9,043 bases of DNA from JBLNBN01 sp050260015. GTDB taxonomy: Bacteria > Bacteroidota > Ignavibacteria > Kapaibacteriales > UBA2268. The notes under the pieces are model-generated. The model did not search any database and was not told the DNA's origin. It saw nothing but the letters and a program-made list of their open reading frames with translations. Shown here piece after piece: positions 1 through 5,623 of the stretch (position 1 is the stretch's first letter; each line of letters opens with the position of its first letter). The position numbers and the translations under genes were made by a program. The stretch lies in contig JBLNBN010000012.1 of NCBI GenBank assembly GCA_050260015.1, positions 1-9,043 of the forward strand, in the 5' to 3' direction.

Positions 1-13
1 ACCCCGCCGGGGT
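1..13. repeat. GC-rich hairpin at the window edge
   Basis: ACCCC and GGGGT form a perfect 5-bp stem around a GCC loop. No T-run follows on the + strand, and the other side lies outside the window. It could be the end of a REP-like repeat or a terminator read leftward for uvrA, but it is more than 200 bases past the uvrA stop. Only the palindrome itself is certain. Confidence 0.35.
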
Positions 14-60
14 TAAGAAATGAGTATATTCGCTTGTAAATATGTTATTATCTTATTCAA

Positions 61-98
61 AATCCTTTGGACTCTTCGCTGGCGCTCAGAGCGACAAA
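61..98. repeat. REP-like dispersed repeat
   Basis: The segment carries TCGCT (76-80) and AGCGA (90-94) as a stem around a nine-base loop, followed by CAAA. The wording (TTCGCT, then GCGCTCAGAGCGACA) resembles a repeat common in intergenic regions of many bacterial genomes, usually seen as TTCGCT..GCTCAGAATGACA. That resemblance is from memory, not from a search. It lies in the spacer downstream of uvrA, where such elements are typical. Confidence 0.4.
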
Positions 99-111
99 CC
101 CATGGAATGAA

Positions 112-170
112 AAGCGCTTGCGCGCCATTATTCCCTACCCTCCAGAGTCCAGGAGGGGAACGAGGGGTGG
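112..170. repeat. Composite repeat with CCCTCC/GGAGGG hairpin
   Basis: It begins with AAGCGCTTGCGCGCCATT, which recurs with two changes at 5480-5497. It continues into a hairpin of CCCTCC (138-143) and GGAGGG (152-157), then GGGGAACGAGGGGTGG. The pyrimidine-then-purine hairpin style matches the inverted repeats around the DUF559 pseudogene at 4948-5467, so these may be diverged members of one intergenic repeat family. No protein-coding signal is convincing across 1-226. Confidence 0.4.
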
Positions 171-202
171 TCGTCTTTAGGCGCTTCGACTGGCTCGGCG
201 GC

Positions 203-216
203 CGCGCTTACGCGCG
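203..216 (-). terminator. Weak hairpin just after uvrA
   Basis: CGCGC (203-207) and GCGCG (212-216) form a 5-bp GC-rich stem 10 bases beyond the uvrA stop codon. There is no T-run on the uvrA-sense strand after it, so it is at best a weak or Rho-assisted terminator. It may equally be chance in a GC-rich patch. Confidence 0.2.
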
Positions 217-226
217 ATCCAATATA

Positions 227-3022
227 TTATTTTTCCACAACAAGCAACGTCTCGAAATGCTCCCTTAATGCGCGAGCCGTATGCGAGAACTTATGCTTCG
301 CGACCTTCTCAGGCGGGCCGACTACTACCAGGTCCCCGCCGCGCTCGCCCGCCTCGGGCCCGAGATCGATTATCCAATCGGCGGAAGCCATGACGTGCAC
401 GTTGTGCTCGATTATTATAACTGAATTGCCTTTGTCCACTAACCTGTTAAAGCATAACAGCAGCTTAGAGATATCGTCGACGTGCAGGCCTGTCGTTGGT
501 TCGTCGAAAATAAATAACGAATTGGATTCTGAATCCTGGTCCAAATGACCGGCAAGCTTAATGCGCTGCGACTCGCCGCCCGATAGCATGGTCGAGGGCT
601 GCCCAAGCCGCAGATAGCCCAAGCCAACGTCCTGCAATATAGCTAATCTCTTTGTTATTTTGGATGATTCGGCGAAGAATTGCGCCGCCTCGTCTATCGT
701 CATATCGAGAACGTCCACTATCGATTTCCCCTTGTAGTGAACGCCCTGGGCCTCGCGCTTGTACCGCGTCCCATGGCAGGCGTCGCATTCGAGCTTGACG
801 TCGGGAAGGAATTGCATATCCACCGTTACGCTGCCCTCGCCTTCGCAAACCTCGCAGCGGCCGCCGGGCACGTTAAAGGAAAAGTACCCGGGCTTCCAGC
901 CGAGCTGGCGAGCAGCCTGGGTGGAGGCGAACAGCTCGCGGATCGCGTCGAAGACCTTAGTATAGGTGGCGGGAGTAGATCGCGAGGTCTTCCCGATAGA
1001 GGTTTGATCTACCAATTCGATAGCTTCGATATCTTCCCCGCCGGAAATTTTCTCGTATATGCCCGCGTTTGAATCAGCTATGCCGCGCTGCTTACGCAGA
1101 CCGGCGTATAGGATATTGTGCACGAGCGTGCTCTTCCCGGAGCCCGATACGCCCGTGACTACGCAGAGGCAGCCCAGCGGGAACTCTACTTTGTCGATTT
1201 TCAGGTTGTTCTGCCGCGGGTGCAGTATAGTGATCTTTTCAGATTTTGGCTTGCGGCGTTTCTCTGGGATAGGTATTTCCCTCCTGCCGGAAAAGTATTC
1301 GGCAGTCAAGGAATGCCCGTGTTCTATAAGCTCGGGATAGCTGCCCTCGAACATAACTTCCCCGCCGTATTCGCCGGCGCGCGGCCCCATGTCGATTATA
1401 TAGTCAGCGTGGCGGATTATGTCCGGGTCGTGCTCGACTACGACTATGGTATTCCCAAGATTTCGCAGCTTAAATAGGATGTTAATCAACTTGTTAGTGT
1501 CCCGCGGATGCAAGCCGACGCTGGGCTCGTCCAAAACGTAAAGCGTTCCGACGAGCGAGCTGCCGAGCGCCGTAGAGAGATTTATCCTCTGCGATTCGCC
1601 GCCGGAAAGGGTTTGAGTCAGGCGCGAAAGCGTGAGATACTCCAGACCGATGTCTACGAGCATTCCCAATCTTCTTCGGATTTCCTCCAGCACTTGCCCG
1701 GCTATCTGGGTTTCGTATTCGTCCAGAGTTAAATTATCGAAGAATTCCCGGCAGCGGTCCAGCGGCATTAAGACGACTTCGGGAATGTTCTTCCCGCCAA
1801 TGAACGCCTGCCGGGCGGACGTGCGGAGGCGCGAGCCGCCGCAGGCTTTGCATTTCGTATAGCCGCGGTACTTCGCCATCATTATCCGGTAGTGCATCTT
1901 ATAATTCTTATCCTCGAGCATCTGGAAGAAGCCATCGACGCCTATATAACCCGGCGCGCCTTCGTTAACGACCTTCCATTGCTCTTCGGTTAGGTTCGCA
2001 ACGGGCACGTCGAGCGGAACGTCGTAGCGCTTCGCGACGCTCTCGAGTTCTTTTTGATACTTTGAAAAGCTCGGCGTTCGGAACGGGTGTATCGCTCCCT
2101 GCCGTAGCGTTCGAGAGCGGTCGGGGATAATCAAATTCTCGTCTATGCCGATCGTCCTGCCGAAGCCCTGGCAGTGCGAGCAGGCTCCGTGCGGATTATT
2201 GAAAGAAAATATCTTCGGATCCGGCTCGGCGTAAACGATTTCGCAGTCGGAGCATTCGTAGGTAGAACTATACTTTAAGTACCCGCCGTCGTTTAAATTT
2301 TGAATAAGTATCTTGCCGCCGCCGTTCGCGAACGCGGATTCAATCGATTCGGTTAAACGCGTTATCGATTCCTGGTCGTGGCGGAGCGCGATCCTATCGG
2401 CAAGCACGAAAACCTTATCAATCTCAGTTTTCTTAGGCAGTTCCTCGTTCTCTAAGTTGATTATCTCGCTCGAGCCCTCGAGAACTACGCGGAAGAACCC
2501 CAACTCCCTGAATCTATCCAGCTCGACGCTAAGCGAGCGCGCCTTCGGGGATATTGGGAAGAGAATATATAATTTAGCGCCCTCGGGAAGTTCCTGAAGC
2601 TCCTTAACGACTCCCGTGGGATAGTCCCGGCGGACCAGCTTCCCGCAATTTCGGCAGTACGTTTTGCCAATTCGCCCGAATATTATCCTCAGGTAATCAT
2701 ATATTTCAGTGGTGGTGCCGACCGTCGACCGCGGGTTGCGCCCCGGCGGCTTTTGCTCGATTGCGACGGCCGGGGGCAGTCCTAAAATGGAGTCTACGTC
2801 GGGCTTCGTCATCCGCTCCAGGAATTGCCTCGCGTAGGCGGAAAGCGACTCCACGAAGCGGCGCTGTCCCTCCGCGTAGAGCGTATCGAACGCGAGCGAA
2901 CTCTTCCCGGAGCCCGAAACGCCAGTAATTACGGTAATTCTATTGCGCGGAATTTCGATGTCGATATTCTTTAGGTTGTGGAGCCGAGCCCCCTTTATTA
3001 TTATGCTCTTATGTTGCGTCAT
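227..3022 (-). CDS. uvrA: UvrABC excinuclease subunit A
   Basis: This is a full-length UvrA (931 residues; the family is usually near 940), the dimeric DNA-damage sensor that loads UvrB in nucleotide excision repair in the cytoplasm. It shows two ABC ATPase halves. Walker A motifs GVSGSGKS lie at about 34-41 and 624-631. ABC signatures LSGGESQRI lie at 472-480 and 813-821. Walker B segments are VLDEP (497-501) and IFDEP (838-842), each followed by a switch His (EH, 530-531 and 872-873). Zinc-binding Cys pairs are at 123/126, 257/260 with 281/284, 391/394, and 723/726 with 747/750; the C-terminal finger is the one essential for damage discrimination in studied UvrAs. The ATG at 3020-3022 gives the family's normal N-terminus (KSIIIKGARLHNLKNIDIEIP). 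No clear LexA-type box was seen in the divergent spacer. Nothing looks truncated or mutated. Confidence 0.98.
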   Translation of the reverse strand: MTQHKSIIIKGARLHNLKNIDIEIPRNRITVITGVSGSGKSSLAFDTLYAEGQRRFVESLSAYARQFLERMTKPDVDSILGLPPAVAIEQKPPGRNPRSTVGTTTEIYDYLRIIFGRIGKTYCRNCGKLVRRDYPTGVVKELQELPEGAKLYILFPISPKARSLSVELDRFRELGFFRVVLEGSSEIINLENEELPKKTEIDKVFVLADRIALRHDQESITRLTESIESAFANGGGKILIQNLNDGGYLKYSSTYECSDCEIVYAEPDPKIFSFNNPHGACSHCQGFGRTIGIDENLIIPDRSRTLRQGAIHPFRTPSFSKYQKELESVAKRYDVPLDVPVANLTEEQWKVVNEGAPGYIGVDGFFQMLEDKNYKMHYRIMMAKYRGYTKCKACGGSRLRTSARQAFIGGKNIPEVVLMPLDRCREFFDNLTLDEYETQIAGQVLEEIRRRLGMLVDIGLEYLTLSRLTQTLSGGESQRINLSTALGSSLVGTLYVLDEPSVGLHPRDTNKLINILFKLRNLGNTIVVVEHDPDIIRHADYIIDMGPRAGEYGGEVMFEGSYPELIEHGHSLTAEYFSGRREIPIPEKRRKPKSEKITILHPRQNNLKIDKVEFPLGCLCVVTGVSGSGKSTLVHNILYAGLRKQRGIADSNAGIYEKISGGEDIEAIELVDQTSIGKTSRSTPATYTKVFDAIRELFASTQAARQLGWKPGYFSFNVPGGRCEVCEGEGSVTVDMQFLPDVKLECDACHGTRYKREAQGVHYKGKSIVDVLDMTIDEAAQFFAESSKITKRLAILQDVGLGYLRLGQPSTMLSGGESQRIKLAGHLDQDSESNSLFIFDEPTTGLHVDDISKLLLCFNRLVDKGNSVIIIEHNVHVMASADWIIDLGPEAGERGGDLVVVGPPEKVAKHKFSHTARALREHFETLLVVEK

Positions 3023-3138
3023 TATGGGTTGAAACTTGCTATTAAATCAATATAAACGTGCAATTTACGAAAAAAAGTATTATTTTCGGTATTGTTAAGA
3101 ATTGCATATCCCAATTTGTTTTTAGAGAGTATACTTTA
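3023..3138. promoter_or_regulatory. Divergent promoter region, uvrA / Fe-S gene
   Basis: This 116-bp AT-rich spacer separates two genes transcribed away from each other, so it must hold promoters for both unless transcripts come from further out. A TATACT lies at 3130-3135, but it is too close to the ATG at 3139 to serve as an ordinary -10 for that start, and no well-spaced -35/-10 pair stands out on either strand. Neither GAAC-N4-GTTC nor CTGT-N8-ACAG (LexA boxes) was found. Confidence 0.35.
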
Positions 3139-4713
3139 ATGTCCGACAAAGCCAAGATTTCCGATATATCTTCCAATAAGGCTTCTATAGGCCGTATAGA
3201 TCCAAATAAATTAATGCCGCTGCCCGAACCTCTCGCGCAGTTTAAGTTCAAGGATTCTGCAAAAGATGAGTTCCCGCTGGACGGGTATTCCGTAGGCGGG
3301 TTCAAAACGCCTGAAACCCCCGAGGAAGAGGCGGCTCTCGTCGAGAAATTTCTCAACGGCCTGGAAAAGCTCTTTACTAAAGAGAACAATTGGACATTCC
3401 TGAAGCCGCTGCTGCTGACGATGGACCACTGCGCGCAATGCCAAACGTGCGCAAAGAGCTGCCCCGTGTTCGAGTCAACGGGGAACAACGAGATCTACAG
3501 GCCGATCTATCGTTCGGAAGTATTCCGAAAAATATATAATAATCGTATAAAGCCGGGCTCGAAGCTATTTTCGATATTCAAGCGCGAGGAAGTCGAGATC
3601 AATTCTAAGACGCTTTCGCGGCTCTACGAGCTGTCGTACCGCTGCACGATGTGCAGGCGCTGCGCGCAGAGCTGCCCCATGTCGATCGACAACGCGTTGA
3701 TTACGCGCGAGCTCCGCAAGCTATTCAGCCAGGAACTCGGCTTCGCGCCGAAAGAATTGCACGAAAAGGGCACGATGACTCAGCTTAAGGCGGGCTCCTC
3801 GACCGGGATGAACCCCGCCGCCGTACTAGACAATTTCGAATTTATCGACGAGGATATTACCGAGCGAACCGGCATCGAGACGCACAGCCGCTGGGACGTC
3901 GAGGGCGCGGATTACCTACTGATCCACAACGCCGGCGAGATACTCTCCTGGCCGGACAACCCGGGCGCCTATTCGCTTTTATTCAACCTGATGGGCTACA
4001 ACTGGACTCTCTCGAGCGATCTCTTAGGCTACGACGGCGTTAATTACGGCCTCTTCTACGACGACGCGCAGTTTGCGAAGATAGCCGCGCGCCATTACGA
4101 AATCGCTAAAAAGCTTAAAGTAAAGGCGATAGTGTTGGGCGAATGCGGCCACGAAAGCAAAGCGCTCGCCGCCTCCTCGGAACGACTGTTCCCAGATATA
4201 CCAAGAATTTCCGTATTGAATTTGCTCGAGGAGATAGTCTTTTCGGGCAAGCTTAAGTTCAATCCGCAGAACAACGACTTCCCCGTTACGTTGCACGACC
4301 CGTGCAACCTTGCGCGCAACTTAGGCATTACCGAACCGCAGCGCAAAATACTGAACTACCTCGCCCCGCGCTTCCGCGAGATGACCCCCAACCGCGACAA
4401 AAACTATTGCTGCGGGGGCGGCTCCGGCTTCGCGATAATGAATTCAAATAATTTTGTCGATTGGAAGCTCTCGGTCAGCGGCCGCATGAAGATAAAGCAG
4501 ACTCTTGAAGCCTTCGCCGGCGAGGACATGTCCCCCGACGCTCCGAAATACGTCTGCGCGCCATGCTCCAACTGCAAGGGGCAGCTCCGCGACCTCTATG
4601 AGTACTACGGCCTAAAGAAGGACTACGGCATCCACTACGACGGCCTCGCCGAGCTGGTAGTAAACGCGATGGAGGGCCTCCCCTCCCCGTTTATAGATTT
4701 TGAGATGAAGTAG
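3139..4713 (+). CDS. DsrK/HdrD-like Fe-S oxidoreductase subunit
   Basis: Predicted cytosolic electron-transfer protein of 524 residues. Two [4Fe-4S] ferredoxin motifs are visible: CAQCQTCAKSCP (98-109) and CTMCRRCAQSCP (169-180). The C-terminal half has a cysteine-rich CCG domain: HDPC (Cys 389), CCGGG (424-428) and CAPCSNC (473-479), the pattern that binds a non-cubane [4Fe-4S] cluster in HdrB/HdrD. An earlier CCG-like half keeps only GECGHE (334-339), a motif I associate with DsrK/HmeD. DsrK and HdrD usually pair with a b-type haem membrane subunit (DsrM/HdrE) to pass quinol electrons to disulfide-type substrates. No such partner is in the window, so substrate and complex are unknown. An in-frame GTG at 3058 would add 27 residues, but those are AT-rich and precede the conserved part, so the ATG at 3139 is preferred. 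A terminator cluster follows closely, suggesting a monocistronic gene. GlpC or LutA-like proteins are alternatives, but size and the GECGHE motif fit DsrK better. Confidence 0.85.
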   Translation: MSDKAKISDISSNKASIGRIDPNKLMPLPEPLAQFKFKDSAKDEFPLDGYSVGGFKTPETPEEEAALVEKFLNGLEKLFTKENNWTFLKPLLLTMDHCAQCQTCAKSCPVFESTGNNEIYRPIYRSEVFRKIYNNRIKPGSKLFSIFKREEVEINSKTLSRLYELSYRCTMCRRCAQSCPMSIDNALITRELRKLFSQELGFAPKELHEKGTMTQLKAGSSTGMNPAAVLDNFEFIDEDITERTGIETHSRWDVEGADYLLIHNAGEILSWPDNPGAYSLLFNLMGYNWTLSSDLLGYDGVNYGLFYDDAQFAKIAARHYEIAKKLKVKAIVLGECGHESKALAASSERLFPDIPRISVLNLLEEIVFSGKLKFNPQNNDFPVTLHDPCNLARNLGITEPQRKILNYLAPRFREMTPNRDKNYCCGGGSGFAIMNSNNFVDWKLSVSGRMKIKQTLEAFAGEDMSPDAPKYVCAPCSNCKGQLRDLYEYYGLKKDYGIHYDGLAELVVNAMEGLPSPFIDFEMK

Positions 4714-4728
4714 AAGATACTTTTTAAT

Positions 4729-4767
4729 ACCCTTCGGAGAGGGTGAAGTTACCTTTTTTCGAAAGGT
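4729..4767 (+). terminator. Tandem hairpins after the Fe-S gene
   Basis: ACCCT (4729-4733) pairs with AGGGT (4740-4744), 16 bases after the stop codon. ACCTTT (4751-4756) then pairs with AAAGGT (4762-4767), with a T-rich loop. The first hairpin is followed within ten bases by a run of six T. Together they look like a modest intrinsic terminator for the Fe-S gene, backed up by the stronger structure just downstream. Confidence 0.45.
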
Positions 4768-4770
4768 TGA

Positions 4771-4812
4771 GGATAAAACTGTTTTTTTATCCCCCTTTGG
4801 AGGGGGTCTTTC
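4771..4812 (+). terminator. Strong terminator with overlapping alternative hairpin
   Basis: CCCCCT (4791-4796) and AGGGGG (4801-4806) form a tight stem with a TTGG loop, followed by TCTTTCTTTG, a reasonable intrinsic terminator. A competing stem, GGATAAAA (4771-4778) with TTTTATCC (4785-4792), shares two C residues with it, so the two hairpins are partly mutually exclusive. On the opposite strand the same stem is followed by GATAAAAAAAC, which has no T-run, so the terminator reads rightward only. Confidence 0.6.
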
Positions 4813-4856
4813 TTTGTAGTTTAAAGAAGGTATGATGTCGGTAATTTAACTTATTG

Positions 4857-4893
4857 CTAATATTTTAAAATATTAGAATTATATGTGACATAT
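4857..4893. repeat. Two adjacent AT-rich palindromes
   Basis: 4857-4876 reads CTAATATTTTAAAATATTAG, a perfect 20-bp palindrome. Four bases later ATATGT-G-ACATAT (4881-4893) is a perfect 6+1+6 inverted repeat. They sit in a gene-free AT-rich stretch (4813-4947) between the Fe-S gene's terminators and the DUF559 element. They could be operator-like sites, but no gene start lies close by on either strand, so function is unknown. Confidence 0.45.
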
Positions 4894-4947
4894 TAATACA
4901 TGACCCGACTTTTTGGAATAACACTCTACACATTTGGTAATTGAAGG

Positions 4948-4992
4948 CTTGGTCCTCTCCCCACCGGGGAGAGTTAGAGAGGGGGTGTAATT
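4948..4992. repeat. Left inverted repeat of the DUF559 unit
   Basis: It starts CTTGGT and holds a perfect 8-bp hairpin, CTCTCCCC (4955-4962) with GGGGAGAG (4966-4973), then TTAGAGAGGGGG and an AT tail ending where the DUF559 stop codon begins. Most positions match the reverse complement of 5425-5467. The differences are chiefly the three loop bases, two single substitutions and a 2-base length change near the inner end. Confidence 0.8.
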
Positions 4993-5370
4993 CTATATCC
5001 TCTTTTCCATGTTTTGGATGAACTCTCTTAGCTTTTGCTCCGCTGAGTTTCCATTCCCTAATACTTCTTTATCTGAAAAATGGAATAACTTCATGCCAAG
5101 AGACGCGTAATATGCGTCCTTCTCCCGGTCTTTTGCTTGGGCCTCGCTTGAATTATGCGATATGCCGTCAACTTCAATAACCAGCTCCAATTCCTTACAG
5201 TAAAAATCGGCAATATATTGTCCGATCGGCTTTTGCCGGTAAAAACCGTATCCGAACATTTGTTTCTATCTTATAAAGCCCCAAACGATACGTTTGGCCA
5301 GCGTGGAAAGATTGCGAAAATAACGCGCGTTTTCTTTTAAGATACTGTCGTAGCGAGGAATCAACTCCAT
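4993..5370 (-). pseudogene. DUF559 endonuclease-like gene broken by an amber codon
   Basis: DUF559 proteins are small (about 110-130 residue) predicted nucleases with the PD-(D/E)XK fold of the Vsr family; their role is not established. Reading leftward from the ATG at 5368-5370 gives an N-terminal half (MELIPRYDSILKENARYFRN, then LSTLAKRIVWGFIR). A TAG at 5266-5268 follows, and then, in the same frame, KQMFGYGFYRQKPIGQYIAD and the rest of the domain to the TAG at 4993. The two halves join exactly as in intact family members, for a total of 125 codons, so a single base change made the stop. The putative active-site residues Asp55 and Glu66/Asp68 (in VIEVDG) remain. TLAK has Lys where the family normally has Glu (T-x-A-E), a further sign of decay. 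An internal ATG at 5257-5259 could give an 88-residue C-terminal fragment, but it would lack the first helix. Confidence 0.88.
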
Positions 5371-5424
5371 ATCCTTTTTGGGGATATTCGATTATATAAG
5401 TATTCTATTTTATAGGATATTAAC

Positions 5425-5467
5425 AATAACCCCCACTCTAACTCTCCCCACAGGGGAGAGAACCAAG
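5425..5467. repeat. Right inverted repeat of the DUF559 unit
   Basis: This mirrors 4948-4992. It has an 8-bp perfect hairpin, CTCTCCCC (5442-5449) with GGGGAGAG (5453-5460), preceded by CCCCCACTCTAA and ending in ACCAAG. It lies upstream of the DUF559 start codon, leaving 54 bp between the start and the repeat for a possible promoter. Confidence 0.8.
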
Positions 5468-5479
5468 TTGTTTGATCCC

Positions 5480-5553
5480 AAGCGCTGGCGCGTCATTTCC
5501 AGGAATTATTCTACCAAGATTGTTAAGGGGCAGGGGGTGGAGATTCTATAATT
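5480..5553. repeat. Repeat fragments, possible second element remnant
   Basis: 5480-5497 repeats the AAGCGCT-GCGCG-CATT motif seen at 112-129. 5521-5553 reads GTTAAGGGGCAGGGGGTG, then ATTCTATA and TCC, and aligns with the junction of the left repeat and the DUF559 3' end (4974-5000) in the same orientation, with small gaps. It therefore looks like the 3' edge of another DUF559 unit, now lost. The similarity is short, so chance in a repeat-rich spacer cannot be excluded. Confidence 0.4.
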
Positions 5554-5598
5554 CCATACCCCAGAGGCAGGCTTCAACTTTTGTCATGGACTTCTTTC

Positions 5599-5612
5599 CC
5601 GCATTCCTGCGG
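5599..5612 (-). terminator. Hairpin after the glycosyltransferase gene
   Basis: CCGCA (5599-5603) and TGCGG (5608-5612) form a perfect stem with a four-base loop, 11 bases past the glycosyltransferase stop on its sense strand. Only AAAG-type sequence follows, with no T-run, so it may be a weak terminator or a REP-type repeat (CCCGCATTCCTGCGG recalls the common CCCGC...GCGGG elements). Confidence 0.3.
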
Positions 5613-5623
5613 ACGTATCGTAT

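Larger units (their letters stand above)
4948..5467. mobile_element. Inverted-repeat-flanked DUF559 unit
   Basis: A roughly 520-bp unit bounded by imperfect inverted repeats (4948-4992 and 5425-5467) encloses one decayed DUF559 gene. The left repeat abuts the gene's stop codon exactly. No transposase and no obvious target-site duplication are visible, so if it moved it did so in trans or as part of a repeat-driven process. That it is mobile is inferred from the matched flanks and from a possible second fragment at 5521-5553. It could instead be a gene with bidirectional terminator-like repeats on each side. Confidence 0.45.

Noticed and set aside
20..268. Open frame of 82 codons on the + strand over the uvrA downstream spacer
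   Set aside because: It runs through repeat hairpins and into the uvrA 3' end on the opposite strand. It has no recognisable domain and no ribosome-binding site.
680..1477. Long + strand frames opposite uvrA
   Set aside because: They are shadows created by the GC-rich codon use of uvrA. Their translations show no family motifs, while the minus-strand frame is unmistakably UvrA.
3058..3138. GTG start adding 27 residues to the Fe-S protein
   Set aside because: The extra codons are AT-rich spacer-like sequence. An ATG at 3139 starts the hydrophilic N-terminus and leaves a normal divergent promoter gap.
3023..3138. LexA/SOS box controlling uvrA
   Set aside because: Neither a GAAC-N4-GTTC nor a CTGT-N8-ACAG pattern was found in the spacer.
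4993..5259. A complete 88-residue DUF559 gene
   Set aside because: The same frame continues upstream through one TAG into the missing N-terminal part of the domain, so the short frame is the tail of a pseudogene.
5266..5268. Programmed read-through or amber recoding
   Set aside because: No recoding signal was seen, other genes in the window (including this pseudogene's own end) use TAG as an ordinary stop, and a second family-conserved residue is also altered.
4948..5467. Classical insertion sequence
   Set aside because: There is no transposase reading frame and no visible target-site duplication. Only a nuclease-like pseudogene lies between the repeats.
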